10,249 bases of DNA, from positions 9,199 through 19,447 of the forward strand of contig PEZR01000110.1 of NCBI GenBank assembly GCA_002773975.1, in the 5' to 3' direction. The notes beneath the pieces were generated by a model that worked only from the letters and a program-made list of their open reading frames with translations, had not been told where the DNA came from and did not search any database. Of this stretch, positions 6,955-10,249 are shown piece by piece. Positions within the stretch are counted from its first letter, which is position 1; each line of letters opens with the position of its first letter. Origin of the DNA: Bdellovibrio sp. CG10_big_fil_rev_8_21_14_0_10_47_8 (GTDB lineage Bacteria > Bdellovibrionota > Bdellovibrionia > Bdellovibrionales > Bdellovibrionaceae). The position numbers were made by a program, and so were the translations under genes.

Positions 6955-7962
6955 ATGAGTTTAGTGATTGAAACCAAAGACCTTTCCCGGGTTTTTGTGT
7001 CCTATGAAAAACCCGAAGGTCTGCTCGAAAGTCTGCGTGGCTTTTGGGACCGCAAGCATATCGAAAAAACAGCCCTGGCTCCAACCACTCTGCAGATTGA
7101 GTCCGGCCAGATCATTGGACTTGTTGGCGCCAACGGTGCGGGCAAAACCACTTTGCTCAAACTGCTCTCTGGTTTGATTCATCCAAGCTCGGGCACAGCT
7201 TCAGTGCTGGGCTTCCAGCCTTGGGAGAGAAAATCAGCCTTTTTGAAACGAATCAGCATTTTGCTAGGGCAAAAAAATCAGTTGTGGTGGGATCTTGCTC
7301 CCAACGACAGTTTTGCTTTGCTCGCCGAGATCTATGATCTGGATCGTAAGACCGCCTTGATGCGGGTCCAAGAGCTGGCTGAGTTGCTTGAATGCAAACA
7401 CGTGTTGCAAACTCAACTGCGACGACTGAGTCTTGGTGAGCGCATGAAGATGGAGATCATTGGATCTCTGCTTCACAGTCCCGAAATTCTTTTCTTGGAT
7501 GAACCCACTATCGGCCTGGATATTGTCGCCCAAACCAGCATTCGAAAATTTCTTGGGGAATATGTGCGCGAGAAAGGTCCCACGGTGATTCTGACCAGTC
7601 ACTATATGGATGACATTGCGAAGCTGGCAGATCGTTTGCTTTTGATCAGCAAAGGGCAGTTTGTCTATGATGGAACCGTTCAGGGATTCGTGGCAAAAAC
7701 AGAGTCCTTGCAAAAAATCACGTTTTCGTTGATTGAACCCCTTCCTGAAAACCTTCAGCTGATGGATGGATTGGAGCTTTCAGCCACCCAACAAGAATTT
7801 TCCGTGGAGGTCAGCTCTAAAGATCTTGCTCCTATCTTGGGGAAAATCACTCGTTTACCAGGAATTCATAACTTGAAATTTGAAGAGGCCGATTTTGAAG
7901 ACATCATTCACCGCTTTTTGGAGAAGGAATCTCGCGTTCTTTCGCCTGGCGGTCATCACTAA
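6955..7962 (+). CDS. ABC transporter ATP-binding protein, probable partner of two ABC-2 permeases
   Basis: This 335-residue ATPase powers the transporter encoded with the next two genes. Visible motifs are Walker A GANGAGKTT (58-66), the Q-loop Gln at 106 in LLGQKNQLWWDL, the signature LSLGERMKME (158-167), Walker B ILFLDEP (178-184), the D-loop IGLD (186-189) and the switch His216 in LTSHYMDD. After about residue 245 comes an accessory C-terminal domain ending in ADFEDIIHRFLEKES. The extended N-terminal part before the Walker motif and the QLWWDL segment are typical of the uncharacterised ABC-2-type family often filed under COG4586. The ATG is preceded by AGGAA four bases away. Its 3' end probably overlaps the next gene by 68 bases. 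Substrate and direction are unknown; export is more likely for ABC-2 permease partners, and no substrate-binding protein is encoded nearby. Confidence 0.93.
   Translation: MSLVIETKDLSRVFVSYEKPEGLLESLRGFWDRKHIEKTALAPTTLQIESGQIIGLVGANGAGKTTLLKLLSGLIHPSSGTASVLGFQPWERKSAFLKRISILLGQKNQLWWDLAPNDSFALLAEIYDLDRKTALMRVQELAELLECKHVLQTQLRRLSLGERMKMEIIGSLLHSPEILFLDEPTIGLDIVAQTSIRKFLGEYVREKGPTVILTSHYMDDIAKLADRLLLISKGQFVYDGTVQGFVAKTESLQKITFSLIEPLPENLQLMDGLELSATQQEFSVEVSSKDLAPILGKITRLPGIHNLKFEEADFEDIIHRFLEKESRVLSPGGHH
7883..7888 (+). promoter_or_regulatory. Ribosome binding site for the first permease, inside the ATPase gene
   Basis: AAGAGG lies six bases before a TTG at 7895. In the permease frame there is no ATG or GTG before the conserved LEYRVNFL segment, so this site decides the start. 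Confidence 0.55.
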
Positions 7963-8713
7963 CCTCGAATACCGAGTCAATTTCCTGACCGATGTCGTCT
8001 TGCAACCCGTGTGCACGGCATTGATCGAGTTGACGTTGTGGATTGCTATCTTTGCCAGCTCCACGAGCACCAGCATTGGCGGCTTTACTCGCGAGTACTA
8101 TTTAGCCTATGTGCTCTGGGTCGCTTTCATTGGTCGAATTAGCTCAAGCTGGATGTACGAGTTCAGGATGATCGAAGAGGTTGAATCCGGCAGCATCAAT
8201 GGACTTTTGGTTCGACCGATGAGTTTCTTTGAATATTACCTGAGCCAGTTGATGGGTTATAAATTTGTGACCTCGATCTTTAGTTTGATGATCCCATTGG
8301 CCGTGATTTACTGGATGGATTTGCCCACGGACTTCAGCAAGGTCCCGATTGCGCTGGCCCTGGTGGTTTATTATTTGATCATGGTTCATTGTCTGAGTTT
8401 TATTGTGTCCACGTTTGCCTTCTCGTTGACCCGCGTCCATTCTTTTACGGTGGCAAAAAACTTGGCACTGTGGCTATTGAGCGGCGAATTGATTCCCTTG
8501 GATCTGATCCCAGAGCCTTTTAAAAGTGTTCTGCTGAAACTCCCCTTTTGCAACGCCGTCTATATGCCGGTGGCTTATATGACGGGACGAATTCCTCGTG
8601 ATGTTTTTATGCAGGGATTTCTGTCGACAACTTTGGGAATTTTATTTTTCGGTGCGATCGGTTGGTGGCTGTGGCGACGTGGCCTGACTAAATACGTGGG
8701 GACCGGCGCATGA
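7895..8713 (+). CDS. ABC-2-type permease, first subunit
   Basis: A 272-residue membrane protein that should form the channel with the second permease. About six hydrophobic segments can be seen, roughly at 33-54, 68-83, 124-141, 148-175, 186-205 and 238-258. Family marks shared with its neighbour are NLEYRVNF (23-30), GSINGLLVRP (99-108, a cytoplasmic loop) and a GLTKY ending (263-267). These suggest an old duplication and a heterodimer. The likely start is a TTG at 7895 with a good ribosome binding site; a second TTG at 7880 is possible but has none. Either way the gene overlaps the ATPase gene in another frame, so translation is probably coupled. It ends in ATGA, shared with the next gene. 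It resembles the uncharacterised COG4587 permeases. Substrate unknown. Confidence 0.88.
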   Translation: MKTSFTAFWRRNLAFFRLAVITNLEYRVNFLTDVVLQPVCTALIELTLWIAIFASSTSTSIGGFTREYYLAYVLWVAFIGRISSSWMYEFRMIEEVESGSINGLLVRPMSFFEYYLSQLMGYKFVTSIFSLMIPLAVIYWMDLPTDFSKVPIALALVVYYLIMVHCLSFIVSTFAFSLTRVHSFTVAKNLALWLLSGELIPLDLIPEPFKSVLLKLPFCNAVYMPVAYMTGRIPRDVFMQGFLSTTLGILFFGAIGWWLWRRGLTKYVGTGA

Positions 8714-9492
8714 AGTATGCTCGTCTATTTGCTGCATTTTTTAAAGCCAGTTTGGTTGCCGATCTTGAATACCGGGCCAATTTTGTCACACGAATTGCGA
8801 CCGATATTTTTTGGTATGCAGCTCAAATTATTACATTTGAAACTCTGTTTCGCCACACCGACCGCATTGGTTCTTGGAATCTCGAACAAACACGGGTTTT
8901 CTTGGGCCTTCTTTTTGTCGTGGATGCTTTTTATATGATTTTCTTTCACGACAATTTGGACCGCATGTCCGATCGGGTGAGAAAAGGGGAAATGGATCTA
9001 TTGTTGGCAAAACCGGTGGACTCGCAGTTCATGTTGAGTTGTCAAAGAATGGCGACGGCTTTGATCGGGAATCTGTTGATTGGACTTAGCTGGTTAAGTT
9101 TTTCTCTCTATAATTTGCCAGGATTTCAACCGGCCAGACTCCTGTGGTTGATATTTTTGATTCCGGCGGGTCTTCTCTGCCTGTACTCGGTGCGGTTTAT
9201 GTTTTGCTCCACCGCCATTTTGTTTACTCGCTCCGAAAATCTGCAATACTTGTGGTTTCAGGTCTACAAGTTGGGAATGCGTCCAGATTCCATTTACTTT
9301 CCCTGGTTGAAATTTGTCATCTTGACAATTTTGCCCGTGGGCATCGTCGCCAGCGTCCCTGCGCGAGCAATCTTGGACCCTCCCAATTTCGCATTGTTCG
9401 CCTGGGTGGTGGTCTGGTCCTTTGTTCTTTTGTATTTAAGTCATCGTTTTTGGCAGTGGGCTCTGACCAAGTACTCCTCGGCCTCTTCTTAG
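8710..9492 (+). CDS. ABC-2-type permease, second subunit
   Basis: A 260-residue membrane protein, the second half of the transporter. Hydrophobic segments lie roughly at 24-47, 61-79, 115-135, 142-172, 198-222 and 227-247. DLEYRANF (18-25), GEMDLLLAKPV (93-103) and ALTKY near the end (251-255) mirror the first permease. The segment VGIVASVPARAIL (210-222) is typical of COG3694-type permeases. The ATG overlaps the previous stop as ATGA, and GGGGA lies a few bases upstream, which implies coupled synthesis in equal amounts. The next gene starts 25 bases after its stop. Nothing in the sequence indicates the substrate. Confidence 0.9.
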   Translation: MKYARLFAAFFKASLVADLEYRANFVTRIATDIFWYAAQIITFETLFRHTDRIGSWNLEQTRVFLGLLFVVDAFYMIFFHDNLDRMSDRVRKGEMDLLLAKPVDSQFMLSCQRMATALIGNLLIGLSWLSFSLYNLPGFQPARLLWLIFLIPAGLLCLYSVRFMFCSTAILFTRSENLQYLWFQVYKLGMRPDSIYFPWLKFVILTILPVGIVASVPARAILDPPNFALFAWVVVWSFVLLYLSHRFWQWALTKYSSASS

Positions 9493-9517
9493 AATTTGAC
9501 GGAGAAAGGACTCTGAA

Positions 9518-10129
9518 ATGAAAAGATCTGAATCCCATCACTTTTTTGCCTATCTCGCTCGCATGAAGTTGATTGATCGTTGGAGTCTCATGCGCTGCAC
9601 TCAGCGTGAAAATGTGCAAGAGCACAGCCTGCAGGTTGCCATTATTGCCCACGCCCTGTGCCTGATTAAAAATAAATACTTTGAAGGAAAGCTCTCTCCG
9701 GATGGAGTAGCTCTGAGAGCGATCTTTCATGATGCAACTGAGGTTTTGACCGGCGATCTCCCGACACCGGTCAAATACTTTAGCCCCGAAATTCGCAGCG
9801 CTTATTTGATGATCGAGGATCACGCTGTGGAACAGCTACTGAAGCTCCTTCCCGAAGAATTCAAGGAAGACTATCGCAAGCTCTTTTTGTTGTCCGAAGA
9901 AAAACAAGAGATCAAGCTGACCATCAAGGCCGCGGACACCTTAGCCGCCTATATCAAGTGCCAAGAAGAAGAGGCCGCCGGCAACCACGAATTCAGCCGA
10001 GCCAAAAAAAGCATCGAAACAAAACTCGAAGAAATCCGCCATCGCCCCGAAGTGGACTATTTCGTAAAACACTTTATCCCCAGCTTCTCGCTGACCTTAG
10101 ATGAGCTCAGCACTCCGCTCGAGATTTAG
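9518..10129 (+). CDS. yfbR: YfbR-like 5'-deoxynucleotidase (HD superfamily)
   Basis: It removes the 5' phosphate from deoxyribonucleoside monophosphates, a step in nucleotide pool control and dUMP/thymidine salvage in E. coli. The 203 residues line up along their whole length with E. coli YfbR as I recall it. HFFAYLARMKLIDRW (8-22) holds the substrate-contacting Arg21 and Trp22. ENVQEHSLQVA has metal ligand His36, HDATEVLTGDLPTPVKYF starts with His71-Asp72, Asp140 in KAADTLAAYIKC is the fourth metal ligand, and FIPSFSLTLDE closes the protein. All catalytic positions are intact. AAAGGA lies seven bases before the ATG. It sits 25 bases after the second permease gene and is probably the last gene of that transcript; no functional link to the transporter is evident. 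Confidence 0.93.
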   Translation: MKRSESHHFFAYLARMKLIDRWSLMRCTQRENVQEHSLQVAIIAHALCLIKNKYFEGKLSPDGVALRAIFHDATEVLTGDLPTPVKYFSPEIRSAYLMIEDHAVEQLLKLLPEEFKEDYRKLFLLSEEKQEIKLTIKAADTLAAYIKCQEEEAAGNHEFSRAKKSIETKLEEIRHRPEVDYFVKHFIPSFSLTLDELSTPLEI

Positions 10130-10141
10130 ATTTTTACAATC

Positions 10142-10162
10142 CTGGAGCTGCCCAGTCTCCAG
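10142..10162. terminator. Small hairpin between convergent genes, possible weak terminator
   Basis: CTGGAG and CTCCAG pair across a nine-base loop, in the 39-base gap between the yfbR stop and the stop of the convergent gene. There is no run of T after the stem on the plus strand (CGAAAATTAC) and only a mixed A/T stretch on the minus side. The position suits a shared terminator but the form is weak. Confidence 0.3.
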
Positions 10163-10168
10163 CGAAAA

Positions 10169-10249
10169 TTACCAACCCAGAATATACGCGAACATCAGTG
10201 GTGCCACGATCGTGGCGTCACTTTCGACGATGAATTTGGGGGTGTCGAT
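10169..10249 (-). CDS. C-terminal end of a probable deoxyhypusine-synthase-like protein (cut by window edge)
   Basis: Only the last 26 codons and the TAA are inside the window, read leftward from the right edge. The peptide contains VESDATIVAPLMFAYILGW. This resembles the C-terminus of the deoxyhypusine synthase family, where a DAS/DAT-(I/L)-x-x-PLL-x-A pattern closes the fold. Eukaryotic and archaeal members make deoxyhypusine on eIF5A/aIF5A. Bacterial homologues have no such target and some are thought to act in polyamine metabolism, for example in making homospermidine. With so few residues, the assignment rests on one motif. It converges on yfbR. Confidence 0.55.
   Translation of the reverse strand: MDTPKFIVESDATIVAPLMFAYILGW

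Noticed and set aside
7264..7713. Long minus-strand open frame opposite the ATPase gene
   Set aside because: It lies wholly antisense to the Walker, signature and switch motifs of a clear ABC ATPase, and its translation has no recognisable domain.
9317..9823. 168-codon minus-strand open frame across the permease/yfbR junction
   Set aside because: It is antisense to two well-supported genes and their ribosome binding site; its product is low-complexity and basic, with no family features.

Overview
The window looks like a chromosomal housekeeping segment from a Gram-negative bacterium, most likely a member of the Bdellovibrionota (Bdellovibrio-like). This placement rests on impression: moderate GC content, an HD-GYP protein with a short beta-rich N-terminal domain, several secreted or lipoprotein products, and a bacterial deoxyhypusine-synthase-like gene end at the right edge. 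No rRNA or other phylogenetic marker gives a firm assignment. I see no insertion sequence, prophage gene, CRISPR array, tRNA or rRNA. Coding density is very high and no gene-free stretch exceeds about 140 bases.

Left part (1-2942). The 5' part of recG (branched-DNA helicase, cut by the window edge) runs leftward. Divergent from it is an intact HD-GYP domain gene, a predicted cyclic-di-GMP phosphodiesterase. It is followed 33 bases later by a small predicted exported protein. Its six mature-part cysteines fall in an exact C-x11-C-x16 period, giving three tandem 29-residue units. This is the least familiar object in the window.

Centre (2951-6245, minus strand). A tight leftward cluster reads fbaB-type class I fructose-bisphosphate aldolase, then lysS, then a predicted lipoprotein with two rhodanese-like domains whose catalytic cysteine position is not cysteine. 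lysS and the lipoprotein gene share an ATGA stop/start overlap. A plausible sigma70-type promoter lies just upstream of the aldolase gene.

Right part (6385-10129, plus strand). A second tight cluster reads an Nfu1-like iron-sulfur carrier, an ABC-transporter ATPase, two paralogous ABC-2-type permeases and a YfbR-like 5'-deoxynucleotidase. The ATPase and the first permease probably overlap by 68 bases, with the permease starting at a TTG preceded by a good ribosome binding site. The two permeases overlap by ATGA. The ATPase and two permeases should form one transporter of unknown substrate. The last 81 bases on the minus strand encode the C-terminus of a probable deoxyhypusine-synthase-like protein that converges on yfbR.

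The genes are mostly core functions: DNA repair, translation, central carbon metabolism, Fe-S assembly and nucleotide homeostasis. I found no convincing new defence or mobile system. The points most worth following are the cysteine-periodic secreted protein, the apparently inactive double-rhodanese lipoprotein and the Fe-S carrier/ABC transporter/nucleotidase gene cluster.
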